A DNA stretch of 13,486 nt. It comes from CAZKCK01 sp964552325 (GTDB lineage: Bacteria > Bacteroidota > Bacteroidia > Bacteroidales > TTA-H9). Below the pieces are notes generated by a model. That model worked only from the letters and a program-made list of their open reading frames with translations, was not told where the DNA came from and made no database searches. This document shows positions 7,150 through 13,486 of the stretch, one piece after another (position 1 is the first letter of the stretch; each line of letters begins with the position of its first letter). The translations under genes and the position numbers were made by a program. Where the stretch lies: positions 1 to 13,486 of the forward strand of contig CAZKHA010000093.1 of NCBI GenBank assembly GCA_964552325.1, read 5' to 3'.

Positions 7150-8976
7150 TTATTTAAGGTATTCTGCCAACATGCCAGTTTCGAGGATGCGTACAATTTT
7201 CTTGCCATCAGGGCTTGTTGTAGGAACTTGGCAAGCAAACAGTTGGTCAATCAATTGGGTAAGCGTTTCTGCTGGCATTGCCACGGTGCGGGTTGGGGCA
7301 ACTTTCCGTGCTAAGGCCAAAGCCATTCCATGAAACGATTGAACGAGCGGTTCTTGCTGCGTAATACGGTATTGTTCAATAATTTCGGTAAGTAGCTCTT
7401 TTGAATCGGCATGCTCAATCCCAATTGGGGTTCCTTGTATTGCAAAAACATTCACTCCGGCTGGTTCCAATACAAAACCAAGCTTGTGCAATTCGGGTTT
7501 AATTTCTGCGACAATGGATGCTTCGGTATGTGTAAAATGAATGAGTTGTGGAAAAAGCTCTTGCTGCGACAAAATCTTACCTTTCTCATAGTTTGATACA
7601 AATCGCTCATAATAAATCCGTTCCCAGGCCCTTTGTATATCAATAAGCATTAGGCCCGAACGTACTGGGCTTAATAAGTACCGGTTTTGAAGTTGAATGA
7701 CCGATTTGGTAGTGATTGCTTCAAGGCTCCCAACTTCCCTTTCAATAACTTCTTCAGGCTGTTTAACAGTCTTTGTCATTTCTTGATGAAATTGAATGCC
7801 AGGGCTATACAGTTTTTCCCAATTCTCTTTATTCCGGTGGTCAAGGGGGTTAGGTATTCCTCTAGGATTTGTAAATGGATTGTAATCGGGGTTTACTTTA
7901 ATAGTAGGCTGCACAATCGGGCGGTTGGGCTCAGCATCCAATCCATCAAAAATGGTTTCGCGTTCAAAATCTAATGCCGGCGACAGGCTAAACTGCCCCA
8001 GCGATTTCTTTACCACCGATTTCAAGATGGCGTAAATAGGGCGTTCATCAATTAGCTTTACCTCTGTTTTGGTAGGATGGATGTTGATATCAATTTGCTC
8101 GGGGTTTACCTTGAAGTAAATAAAATAGGAGGGATAGGCGTTTTCGGGGATCAGCTCTTGAAATGCAGCATCAACGGCATGATGAAAATAAGGCATCTTT
8201 ACATAACGGCCATTTATAAAGAAATACTGCTCGCCCTTGGTTCGCTTTGCAAACTCGGGTTTGCTTACAAAGCCTTTTATTTCCACAAAATCTGTTTTGT
8301 CGTCGATGGGTACGATGCGCGACAACAATTGCGAACCAAAAAGTTGAATTATGCGTTGCTTTAGGTTGCTGGCTTGCAACTGAAACACAAGCTTGCCATT
8401 CATGTGCAAATCGAACGAAACGTCATGATATACCAAGGCAACCCGTTGAAATTCTTCGATGATATGCCGGTTTTCAACCGTATCGGCTTTTAAAAAATTG
8501 CGGCGGGCCGGCACATTGTAAAACAAGTTTTTTACCGAAAACGATGACCCGCTTGGGCATTGTGCATGGGTTTGGCTTATCACCTGCGAACCTTCAATTT
8601 GGATAACAGTACCAATTTCGTCTTCAACGCGTCGTGTTTTTAGCTCAACCTGCGCAATGGCGGCAATAGAGGCCAAGGCTTCGCCCCTAAAACCCAAGGT
8701 CCTGATTTTGAAAAGATCGTTGGCTTGCTGGATTTTTGAGGTTGCGTGGCGCTCAAAACTCATTCGGGCATCTGTTTCGCTCATTCCACAGCCATCATCC
8801 ACCACTTGTATCAAGGTTTTGCCGGCATCCTTAATAATAAGCTGAATACGGGAAGCGCCGGCATCTACGGCATTTTCGAGCAGCTCTTTTACCGCCGAAG
8901 CAGGACGCTGAACCACCTCACCAGCAGCAATCTGATTCGCAACCGAATCGGGTAAAAGATGAATGATATCTGACAT
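7150..8976 (-). CDS. mutL: DNA mismatch repair protein MutL
   Basis: This 608-residue cytosolic protein has a full GHKL ATPase N-terminus. It shows VANQIAAGEVVQRPASAVKE near residue 12, catalytic E31 and Mg-binding N35 in ELLENAVDAGA, VDDGCGM at 59-65, HATSKI at 77-82 and GFRGEAL at 95-101. The transducer domain runs to about 330 and includes NIHPTKTEVK. A linker at about 335-425 leads to a C-terminal dimerisation domain. MutL couples MutS mismatch recognition to strand removal. The C-terminal endonuclease motif DQHAxxE is degenerate here (DIQRAWER at 446-453), and the position of CPHGRP reads SPDGKK (588-593), so nicking activity is doubtful. The ATG lies one base after the stop of the small membrane protein gene, which implies translational coupling. 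The length is normal for the family. Confidence 0.97.
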   Translation of the reverse strand: MSDIIHLLPDSVANQIAAGEVVQRPASAVKELLENAVDAGASRIQLIIKDAGKTLIQVVDDGCGMSETDARMSFERHATSKIQQANDLFKIRTLGFRGEALASIAAIAQVELKTRRVEDEIGTVIQIEGSQVISQTHAQCPSGSSFSVKNLFYNVPARRNFLKADTVENRHIIEEFQRVALVYHDVSFDLHMNGKLVFQLQASNLKQRIIQLFGSQLLSRIVPIDDKTDFVEIKGFVSKPEFAKRTKGEQYFFINGRYVKMPYFHHAVDAAFQELIPENAYPSYFIYFKVNPEQIDINIHPTKTEVKLIDERPIYAILKSVVKKSLGQFSLSPALDFERETIFDGLDAEPNRPIVQPTIKVNPDYNPFTNPRGIPNPLDHRNKENWEKLYSPGIQFHQEMTKTVKQPEEVIEREVGSLEAITTKSVIQLQNRYLLSPVRSGLMLIDIQRAWERIYYERFVSNYEKGKILSQQELFPQLIHFTHTEASIVAEIKPELHKLGFVLEPAGVNVFAIQGTPIGIEHADSKELLTEIIEQYRITQQEPLVQSFHGMALALARKVAPTRTVAMPAETLTQLIDQLFACQVPTTSPDGKKIVRILETGMLAEYLK

Positions 8977-8977
8977 G

Positions 8978-9244
8978 CTAGCCGCCGAAGATCAGGTAAA
9001 TAATTATAATGGCCAAAACAATGTACATGGCAATAGTCAGCGGTTTGGCCTTCCGTTGCACCGGATCAATGCTTCTGCTCCGCCAGCCAGCGCGCAACCT
9101 CGTGCGGAAATCATCTTTATCGTTGGAATCAGCAATGCCAAGCTCACGCTTACGCTGTGCCTTCTCTTCTTCTTCGGGGTTGTAAAACACAGGGGTATAA
9201 TTGTAAGGCCTGGGTTTTGGAGTATGCAAAAATTTAATCTTCAT
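8978..9244 (-). CDS. Small tail-anchored membrane protein upstream of mutL
   Basis: The 88-residue product has a highly charged N-terminal region with a short KPRPYNYTPVFYNPEEEE stretch (about 10-27), a basic middle (RTRLRAGWRSRS, 47-58) and one hydrophobic helix at about 69-86 (YIVLAIIIIYLIF) ending two residues before the stop. The basic residues before the helix suggest a cytosolic N-terminus with a C-terminal anchor. From memory, similar small proteins beside mutL in other Bacteroidota are sometimes labelled riboflavin synthase subunit beta; nothing in this sequence supports that label. Its stop lies one base before the mutL ATG, and it is the first gene of the leftward operon. Conserved coding style and tight linkage support a real gene; function unknown. 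Confidence 0.82.
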   Translation of the reverse strand: MKIKFLHTPKPRPYNYTPVFYNPEEEEKAQRKRELGIADSNDKDDFRTRLRAGWRSRSIDPVQRKAKPLTIAMYIVLAIIIIYLIFGG

Positions 9245-9280
9245 ATCATTATTAGTTTACAACTAACGCGTGCTGATAAT

Positions 9281-9293
9281 CGTGCTAAGCACG
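9281..9293. promoter_or_regulatory. Operator-like palindrome in the divergent region, with an extra half-site
   Basis: CGTGCTAAGCACG has six-base arms (CGTGCT and AGCACG) around one central base. A further CGTGCT at 9269-9274 repeats the left arm with 12-base spacing, near one helical turn. The G+C-rich arms stand out from the AT-rich surroundings. The site lies between the predicted leftward start site and the first ATG of that operon, so it could be an operator or a leader hairpin. No regulator gene is in the window to pair with it. Confidence 0.35.
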
Positions 9294-9308
9294 TTTGCCA
9301 ACAATCTA

Positions 9309-9316
9309 CAAAAGTA
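9309..9316 (-). promoter_or_regulatory. Candidate -7 promoter element of the mutL operon
   Basis: Read on the minus strand this is TACTTTTG, a perfect match to the Bacteroidota -7 consensus TAnnTTTG. It lies about 65 bases upstream of the first ATG of the leftward operon (9244), predicting a leader of roughly 55-60 bases. No TTG is found at the expected -33 position, which lowers confidence. Confidence 0.4.
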
Positions 9317-9440
9317 CCAAATTAGCGCGAAATAGCTGTTGTTATTGCTTAAGAACCCAATCTGAAGTTTTGTTTAATAATTCAACTCAATGATTAAACA
9401 TTTTGTATGCGTCGTTGTTTATTTAGAAATAGAAAATTTC

Positions 9441-10928
9441 ATGGCATCTCAAAAGGCTGTTGTTGTTGGAGCCGGATTCTCAGGTTTATCGGCTGCTTGT
9501 TTCCTTGCAAAGGCAGGTTTTAACGTTACTGTGCTCGAAAAGAACTCGATGCCTGGCGGACGTGCACGCAAGTTTGAGCAGGATGGTTTTACCTTCGACA
9601 TGGGTCCAAGTTGGTATTGGATGCCGGATGTTTTTGACCGTTTTTTTGAGCAGTTTTCGCATAAGACTTCCGATTTTTATCAGCTCAAGCGGCTTAATCC
9701 ATCCTACCGTATTGTGTGGGGCCAAAACGAAGCTACCGATGTGCCAGCCAGTTTCGATGCGATGGTTGCCATGTTCGAAGCCTACGAAGCCGGTGCTGGC
9801 CAGCAGCTTAAATCGTTTTTAAAGGAAGCCGAATTCAAATATAAAACAGGTGTGGGGCGTTTGGTTTACAAGAAAAGCGCATCACCGCTGGAGTTTCTTG
9901 ATTACGACTTGCTAAAATCCATGTTCCGGCTGCATATCTTCCAATCGTTTCACGCATATATTCGCAAGTTCTTTAAAAACCCCAAGTTGTTGCAACTGCT
10001 TGAGTTTCCGGTGCTGTTTTTGGGCGGTACTCCACAAACCACCCCGGCACTCTATTCCTTAATGAATTACGGGGATATAATGTTGGGAACCTGGTACCCC
10101 GAAGGAGGGTTTTATAAGGTTGCCGAAGCCATGTATAAATTGGCTACGTCGTTAGGGGTAAAGTTTGAATTTAATACACCCGTTGACAACGTTATTATTA
10201 GTGCGGGGAAAATTACCTCGGTTACTTCTGGTACAGCCATGTTTGATGCCGATGTAGTGATTAATGCGGCTGATTATCACCATTTCGAACAGCATGTCCT
10301 TCCATCAGCCTTTAGAACCTATTCGGCCAATTATTGGGACAAACGCGTGCTATCACCTTCTGCCTTAATTTTTTATTTGGGCTTCAATACCCGTTTGCCA
10401 GGAATTCTGCATCATACCTTATTATTCGATGAGGATTTTACGCAGCATGCTGCCAACATTTACGATAATCCCCAATGGCCCCAAAAGCCCAGCATTTATA
10501 TTAGTGCAACCTCAAAAACGGATGATTCGGTGGCTCCAGCAGGCTACGAAAACCTAATGGTTCTTATCCCAGTGGCACCTGGCCTTGAGGATACGCCCGA
10601 TATGCGCGATAAACTCTACAACTATATCATCCAGAAATTGACACAACTTACGGGTATTAATGTTATTACGCATTTAGTGTATAAACACAGCTATGCCCAC
10701 AACGATTTTATATCCGATTACAATGCTTACAAAGGCAATGCCTACGGTTTGGCCAATACGCTTATGCAAACGGCCTTCCTCAAACCCAGGATGCAATCGC
10801 GTAAGCTTTCTAATTTATACAATGCAGGGCAGTTAACCGTACCGGGCCCCGGAGTTCCTCCCGCCATTATTTCGGGTGAGGTTGCCGCCAATGAAATTAG
10901 TAAACAGTTTAAATTGAAGAAAACATGA
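9441..10928 (+). CDS. crtI: Phytoene desaturase (CrtI type)
   Basis: This 495-residue FAD-dependent desaturase converts phytoene to lycopene. The N-terminal dinucleotide-binding motif is GAGFSGLSAACFLAKAGF (10-27), followed by VLEKNSMPGGRA (31-42) and TFDMGPSWYWMPDVF (51-65), the usual CrtI landmarks. The C-terminal FAD/substrate motif AGQLTVPGPGVPPAIISGE lies near residues 462-480. The length is standard for the family. An in-frame ATG at 9390 would add 17 residues (MIKHFVCVV...) before the family's normal start. I prefer the ATG at 9441 because it places the GxGxxG loop at residue 10, as in relatives. The stop overlaps the crtB start by four bases (ATGA), so the two are translationally coupled. 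It is the first gene of the carotenoid operon. Related CrtI-like enzymes (diapophytoene or methoxyneurosporene desaturases) are possible, but the neighbours favour phytoene. Confidence 0.95.
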   Translation: MASQKAVVVGAGFSGLSAACFLAKAGFNVTVLEKNSMPGGRARKFEQDGFTFDMGPSWYWMPDVFDRFFEQFSHKTSDFYQLKRLNPSYRIVWGQNEATDVPASFDAMVAMFEAYEAGAGQQLKSFLKEAEFKYKTGVGRLVYKKSASPLEFLDYDLLKSMFRLHIFQSFHAYIRKFFKNPKLLQLLEFPVLFLGGTPQTTPALYSLMNYGDIMLGTWYPEGGFYKVAEAMYKLATSLGVKFEFNTPVDNVIISAGKITSVTSGTAMFDADVVINAADYHHFEQHVLPSAFRTYSANYWDKRVLSPSALIFYLGFNTRLPGILHHTLLFDEDFTQHAANIYDNPQWPQKPSIYISATSKTDDSVAPAGYENLMVLIPVAPGLEDTPDMRDKLYNYIIQKLTQLTGINVITHLVYKHSYAHNDFISDYNAYKGNAYGLANTLMQTAFLKPRMQSRKLSNLYNAGQLTVPGPGVPPAIISGEVAANEISKQFKLKKT

Positions 10929-11761
10929 AATATATATTTGATATGGTCTCAGGCAAGGCTAGCCGAATGACCACCCAATCGTATAGCACTTCTTTTTCGT
11001 TGGGAATTAGGGTATTCCATAAGAAGTTTCATGCACCCATTTACGCCATTTACGGCTTTGTTCGCTTTGCCGATGAAATTGTAGATTCGTTTGAAGGCTA
11101 CAATAAACAGAAGCTTTTGGCCAAGTTTAAGGCTGATACGTTTGAGGCCATCAGCGAAGGAATAAGCCTTAATCCGATCTTAAACAGCTTTCAATGGGCG
11201 GTGAATAAGTATGACATCGATCATGAACTTATACACCTGTTCCTGAACAGCATGGAAATGGATTTGAACCGTACACAGCATACCGATGAAACGTTTAAGC
11301 AGTACATCCTTGGATCGGCCGAAGTGGTTGGCCTGATGTGTTTACGGGTGTTTACCGAGGGCAACGCCCAGCAGTACGAACAATTGAAGCCCTCAGCTAT
11401 GGCGCTGGGTTCGGCTTTTCAAAAAGTAAACTTTTTGCGCGACCTAAAGGCCGACAACAGTTTCTTGGGAAGATCGTATTTTCCGGGCCTCGACCTGACC
11501 AGCCTTGATGAAGCCACAAAACAGCGCATTATTGCCGATATTGAACTTGATTTTGCCCATGCTTACGAGGGCATTAAAAAACTTCCGCGCGGTGCACGTT
11601 TTGGGGTGTATGTGGCATATGTGTATTATCTTTCGTTGCTTCGGAAAATAAAGCGAACGGGGGCTGCCAAGATTTTATCGGAGCGCATACGCATACCCGA
11701 TTCAGAAAAGTATAGCTTGTTGCTCCGCTCAGCCTTGAAACATGCTTTTAATATGTTGTAA
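10925..11761 (+). CDS. crtB: Phytoene synthase
   Basis: This 278-residue trans-isoprenyl diphosphate synthase condenses two geranylgeranyl diphosphates to phytoene, the first committed step of carotenoid synthesis. It carries YSTSFSLG at 20-27, the first Asp-rich motif DEIVD at 50-54 within YGFVRFADEIVD, and the second motif FLRDLKAD at 170-177 (D173, D177) followed by GRSYFP. Both Mg-binding motifs are intact. It has no signal peptide or strong membrane helix and is expected to be membrane-associated in the cytosol. It overlaps crtI by four bases and is 43 bases upstream of crtZ. A squalene-type synthase is the main alternative, but the operon context makes phytoene synthase much more likely. 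The supply of geranylgeranyl diphosphate must come from a gene outside the window. Confidence 0.95.
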   Translation: MKYIFDMVSGKASRMTTQSYSTSFSLGIRVFHKKFHAPIYAIYGFVRFADEIVDSFEGYNKQKLLAKFKADTFEAISEGISLNPILNSFQWAVNKYDIDHELIHLFLNSMEMDLNRTQHTDETFKQYILGSAEVVGLMCLRVFTEGNAQQYEQLKPSAMALGSAFQKVNFLRDLKADNSFLGRSYFPGLDLTSLDEATKQRIIADIELDFAHAYEGIKKLPRGARFGVYVAYVYYLSLLRKIKRTGAAKILSERIRIPDSEKYSLLLRSALKHAFNML

Positions 11762-11804
11762 GCCAAACTTTGTAACCAAATTATTGTTTAGTTAAAAAAT
11801 CTTG

Positions 11805-12248
11805 ATGATGATAGCTTTTATAATTGTACTTCTTGCCTTCCTTTTTATGGAATTTATGGCATGGTTTACCCATAAGTATGTGATGCATGGATTTTTGTGG
11901 GTGTTGCACAAAGATCACCACATACGCGATGGCCGCAAGCTGGAATGGAACGACGTATTCGCAGTGATATTCGCCATACCGAGTATTTTATTAATGTATG
12001 TAGGAGTTGAAGCCTATGATTGGCGCTTTTGGGCTGGAATAGGCATATTGCTGTACGGGGTAGCTTATTTTCTTTTTCACGATGTGTATGTGCATCAGCG
12101 CATCCCAATCTTGAGCCGATTGAGCAACCGTTACTTACGTGCCACGGTAAAAGCTCACAAAGAGCATCATAACCCGGGTGCGCAGTATAATTTTGGCTTT
12201 TTGATAGCACCCATGCGCTATTACACAGAGGCTTTCTCCAAAAAATAA
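11805..12248 (+). CDS. crtZ: Beta-carotene hydroxylase (CrtZ, fatty-acid-hydroxylase superfamily)
   Basis: This 147-residue integral membrane di-iron hydroxylase adds 3- and 3'-hydroxyl groups to beta-carotene, giving beta-cryptoxanthin and zeaxanthin. All histidine clusters are present: HKYVMH (23-28), HKDHH (35-39), HDVYVH (92-97) and HKEHH (118-122). Hydrophobic helices lie at about 2-20, 50-68 and 74-90. It is slightly shorter than many CrtZ proteins but has the full iron-binding set. The start is ambiguous because TTG, ATG and ATG occur in a row at 11802, 11805 and 11808; I chose the first ATG. It lies 43 bases after crtB and 14 bases before the cyclase gene, so it is part of the same operon. 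Confidence 0.94.
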   Translation: MMIAFIIVLLAFLFMEFMAWFTHKYVMHGFLWVLHKDHHIRDGRKLEWNDVFAVIFAIPSILLMYVGVEAYDWRFWAGIGILLYGVAYFLFHDVYVHQRIPILSRLSNRYLRATVKAHKEHHNPGAQYNFGFLIAPMRYYTEAFSKK

Positions 12249-12262
12249 AGCATAAGCATCCT

Positions 12263-12973
12263 ATGGAGCCATATACGTATTTGTTAATAAATATTTTATC
12301 GGTCTCGGTTCCGTTTGTGGCCAGTTTCCATCCCTACCTCCGGTTTTACCGCGAATGGAAATATCTATTTCCGGCCATGGGTATTACATTGCTATTTTTT
12401 ATTAGTTGGGATGTTCTTTTTACACATCTGGGGGTTTGGGGATTTAATCCTCGGTATTTAACCGGCATTAATCTCATTAATTTACCAATCGAAGAATGGA
12501 TGTTTTTTATTGCCATACCTTATGCGAGCCTGTTTACGCATTTTGCGCTGGGTAAAATAATGAAGTTTACAATTTCGGCTAAGCTATCTACCACTATTTC
12601 ATGGGTCTTAGCCATCGGTTTAATTGGCATTGGGCTTTTACACCTTAACCAGCTTTATACCTCCGTAACGTTTATTATAACCGGCTTGTTTTTGGTTTTA
12701 CATAATCTTTTTGCAAAACGCCACCCCATCGGACGGTTTTATCTATCGTATGTGGTTATCCTCATACCGTTTTTTATCGTTAATGGCATACTTACAGGCT
12801 CGTTTATTCCGGAAGAAGTGGTGTGGTACAATAATACGCTAAACCTAGGGATTAGGTTGGGCACCATACCGATAGAAGATGCGGTTTATGGTTTTTTGAT
12901 GCTGGCAATGAGCCAAACGTTTTACACCTATTTTAAGGCTCGCAGCAAATCTTCAGCAAGCAAGCAGGATTAG
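12263..12973 (+). CDS. crtYcd: Lycopene beta-cyclase, fused CrtYc-CrtYd type
   Basis: This 236-residue polytopic membrane protein has two homologous halves, each about 100 residues with three or so helices. The first half carries LPIEEWMFF (P75-E77-E78-W79) and the second IPIEDAVYGF (P203-E205-D206). These PIE(E/D) motifs mark the CrtYc/CrtYd lycopene cyclase domain family, which is separate in actinobacteria and fused in Cytophagales and haloarchaea. The family is unrelated to flavin-dependent CrtY. It would cyclise both ends of lycopene to beta-carotene, supplying CrtZ. The WDVLFTHLGVWGFNPRYL segment at 49-66 is also typical. The last gene of the operon, it is followed by more than 400 bases without a clear gene. 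Cyclisation of C50 carotenoids (CrtYe/Yf) is a less likely alternative given the crtZ neighbour. Confidence 0.93.
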   Translation: MEPYTYLLINILSVSVPFVASFHPYLRFYREWKYLFPAMGITLLFFISWDVLFTHLGVWGFNPRYLTGINLINLPIEEWMFFIAIPYASLFTHFALGKIMKFTISAKLSTTISWVLAIGLIGIGLLHLNQLYTSVTFIITGLFLVLHNLFAKRHPIGRFYLSYVVILIPFFIVNGILTGSFIPEEVVWYNNTLNLGIRLGTIPIEDAVYGFLMLAMSQTFYTYFKARSKSSASKQD

Positions 12974-13350
12974 TGCAGTTTATTGAATGGATGGTAATTG
13001 CAAAAGATTTCCGATCCCTCAACAAAATGATGTTTGGCAACCGCCTATGTGCCATATAGGATAATAATGTACAAATGTGACGGTGCAACGCAGCTAATTG
13101 ATTGAATTGGTGATGTTCTTCCCCAAATGGGGCGGTGCTACGCACCTAATTGATTGAATTGGGGAATGCGCATCAACAAATGGGAAGGTGCAGATCATCA
13201 ATAAAAAGGAACTACAAATTTCTAGGCACAAGCCTTGCCGCAAGCCCGAGGCAAGTAAGCACGGTTTTTGGCACGTTTTGGCAAGCAAGTTTTAAAAAGA
13301 ACAAACCAAGATCAAATTTTTTAAGAATTGTTGCATAAGAAGATTGTGTG
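12974..13350. other. Intergenic region downstream of the carotenoid operon
   Basis: No credible gene is seen on either strand. The region holds a near-palindrome CCTATGTGCCATATAGG (13044-13060), an imperfect tandem repeat (13072-13192, listed separately), and an inverted repeat CTTGCC/GGCAAG (13234-13239 and 13250-13255). The last is followed within ten bases by a T5 run and could be a weak rho-independent terminator. The pair GGCAAGTAAG (13250) and GGCAAGCAAG (13279) also forms a short direct repeat. Confidence 0.55.
13072..13192. repeat. Imperfect tandem direct repeat, about 52-base period
   Basis: The core CAAATGnGnCGGTGC (slightly varied) starts at 13072, 13124 and 13177, giving periods of 52 and 53 bases. 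A longer block, GGTGC(A/T)ACGCA(G/C) followed by CTAATTGATTGAATTGG, occurs at 13082-13110 and 13134-13162 with 27 of 29 bases identical. The second copy contains a perfect GGTGC-TAC-GCACC inverted repeat (13134-13146), and CCCC-AAAT-GGGG (13121-13132) could form a hairpin. With only two full copies and no uniform spacer it is not CRISPR. It may be a member of a dispersed intergenic repeat family. Confidence 0.7.
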
Positions 13351-13358
13351 TATATTTG
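13328..13358 (+). promoter_or_regulatory. Bacteroidota-type promoter reading out of the window
   Basis: TATATTTG at 13351-13358 matches the -7 consensus TAnnTTTG perfectly. TTG triplets at 13328-13330 and 13331-13333 give spacings of 20 and 17 bases, bracketing the normal distance. The predicted start site is about 13364. It would drive a gene lying mostly beyond the right edge. Confidence 0.5.
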
Positions 13359-13402
13359 TGGCAACAATAATATAATGTATCACCAATTTAAACGATGTAA
13401 AG

Positions 13403-13486
13403 GTGATAAAGACTTTGAACCATAAAATACTGACCGAAGCGTTGAAAGTACTTACGTTGAATTGTTTAAGAAACAAATCACTAATC
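13403..13486 (+). CDS. Possible start of a truncated gene at the right edge
   Basis: A frame beginning at GTG 13403 stays open to the window end (28 codons, starting V/MIKTLNHKILTEALKVL). It follows a good promoter at 13351-13358 by about 45 bases. The GTG sits inside a seven-base inverted repeat (TATCACC 13378-13384, GGTGATA 13402-13408). A TTG at 13415 is another possible start. The fragment is too short to assign, and the frame may be open by chance. Confidence 0.22.
   Translation, partial: MIKTLNHKILTEALKVLTLNCLRNKSLI

Larger units (their letters stand above)
9245..9440. promoter_or_regulatory. Divergent promoter region between the mutL operon and the carotenoid operon
   Basis: This 196-base region lies between two outward-facing operons and must hold both promoters. 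The leftward promoter is listed separately. For the rightward crtI promoter the best candidate is AAGTTTTG at 9365-9372, which matches TAnnTTTG at seven of eight positions, with a TTG at 9345-9347 (spacing 17). It is weak. A palindrome at 9281-9293 lies on the mutL side. The close packing means a bound regulator could affect both operons. Confidence 0.5.

Noticed and set aside
8963..9325. A 120-codon open frame on the + strand opposite the small membrane protein gene and mutL start
   Set aside because: It is antisense to two well-supported genes and crosses the promoter region; its composition resembles no known protein.
9398..9405. ACATTTTG as the crtI -7 promoter element
   Set aside because: It differs from TAnnTTTG at both essential TA positions and has no well-spaced TTG.
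9390..9440. In-frame upstream ATG that would extend CrtI by 17 residues
   Set aside because: The extension puts the FAD-binding loop too far from the N-terminus compared with the family and has no matching sequence in known CrtI proteins; the ATG at 9441 fits better.
11866..12210. A 114-codon open frame on the - strand within crtZ
   Set aside because: It is fully antisense to crtZ, whose histidine motifs are intact; the frame is a by-product of crtZ codon use.
13044..13060. Terminator for the carotenoid operon at the near-palindrome CCTATGTGCCATATAGG
   Set aside because: It is not followed by a T tract and lies 70 bases past the stop; it is noted only as part of the intergenic region.
13072..13192. 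CRISPR-like array
   Set aside because: Only two full repeat units, identical sequence spreads through what would be spacers, the period varies, and no cas genes are near.
13150..13338. A 62-codon open frame downstream of the carotenoid operon
   Set aside because: It runs through the tandem repeat and inverted repeats, has no recognisable domain and looks like a chance frame.

Overview
The window looks like a chromosomal segment of a Bacteroidota bacterium, most likely of the Cytophagales. The evidence is AT-rich intergenic DNA, no clear Shine-Dalgarno sequences, several matches to the Bacteroidota -7 promoter element (TAnnTTTG), a DUF2400/TIGR02757 gene, a MutL-rhomboid-rhomboid neighbourhood, and a carotenoid cluster ending in a fused CrtYcd-type lycopene cyclase. 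I see no rRNA, tRNA, insertion sequence or CRISPR array.

Left part (1-3357, + strand). A 387-base AT-rich leader is followed by two closely spaced genes. The first encodes a secreted protein with an unassigned middle region and C-terminal TPR repeats. The second encodes an outer-membrane beta-barrel-like protein with two SPOR-like modules at its C-terminus. They are probably co-transcribed and act in the cell envelope.

Middle part (3374-9244, - strand). Six genes run leftward with gaps of at most about 60 bases: a small tail-anchored membrane protein, mutL, two rhomboid-family membrane proteases, a membrane-anchored endonuclease/exonuclease/phosphatase (EEP) protein, and a TIGR02757 protein. 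The tightest junctions are 1 base (small protein to mutL), 4 bases (rhomboid to rhomboid) and a 1-base overlap (EEP to TIGR02757). A good -7 element lies upstream of the first gene, so this is likely one operon joining DNA mismatch repair to membrane proteins. The MutL appears to lack the endonuclease motifs. The TIGR02757 protein carries a segment resembling the Lys/Asp active-site region of HhH-GPD DNA glycosylases.

Right part (9441-12973, + strand). This is a compact carotenoid operon, crtI-crtB-crtZ-crtYcd. Together these enzymes would condense geranylgeranyl diphosphate to phytoene, desaturate it to lycopene, cyclise it to beta-carotene and hydroxylate that to zeaxanthin. No GGPP synthase (crtE), ketolase or regulator gene is inside the window. 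The shared upstream region with the mutL operon (9245-9440) holds a 13-base palindrome that could be an operator.

Tail (12974-13486). This gene-poor stretch contains an imperfect tandem repeat of about 52 bases, small inverted repeats, and a good Bacteroidota-type promoter pointing out of the window. A hairpin and a possible start of the next gene follow it.

No obviously new multi-gene system is visible. The items most worth following are the glycosylase-like segment in the TIGR02757 protein, the degenerate MutL C-terminus, the intergenic repeat and the divergent-promoter palindrome.
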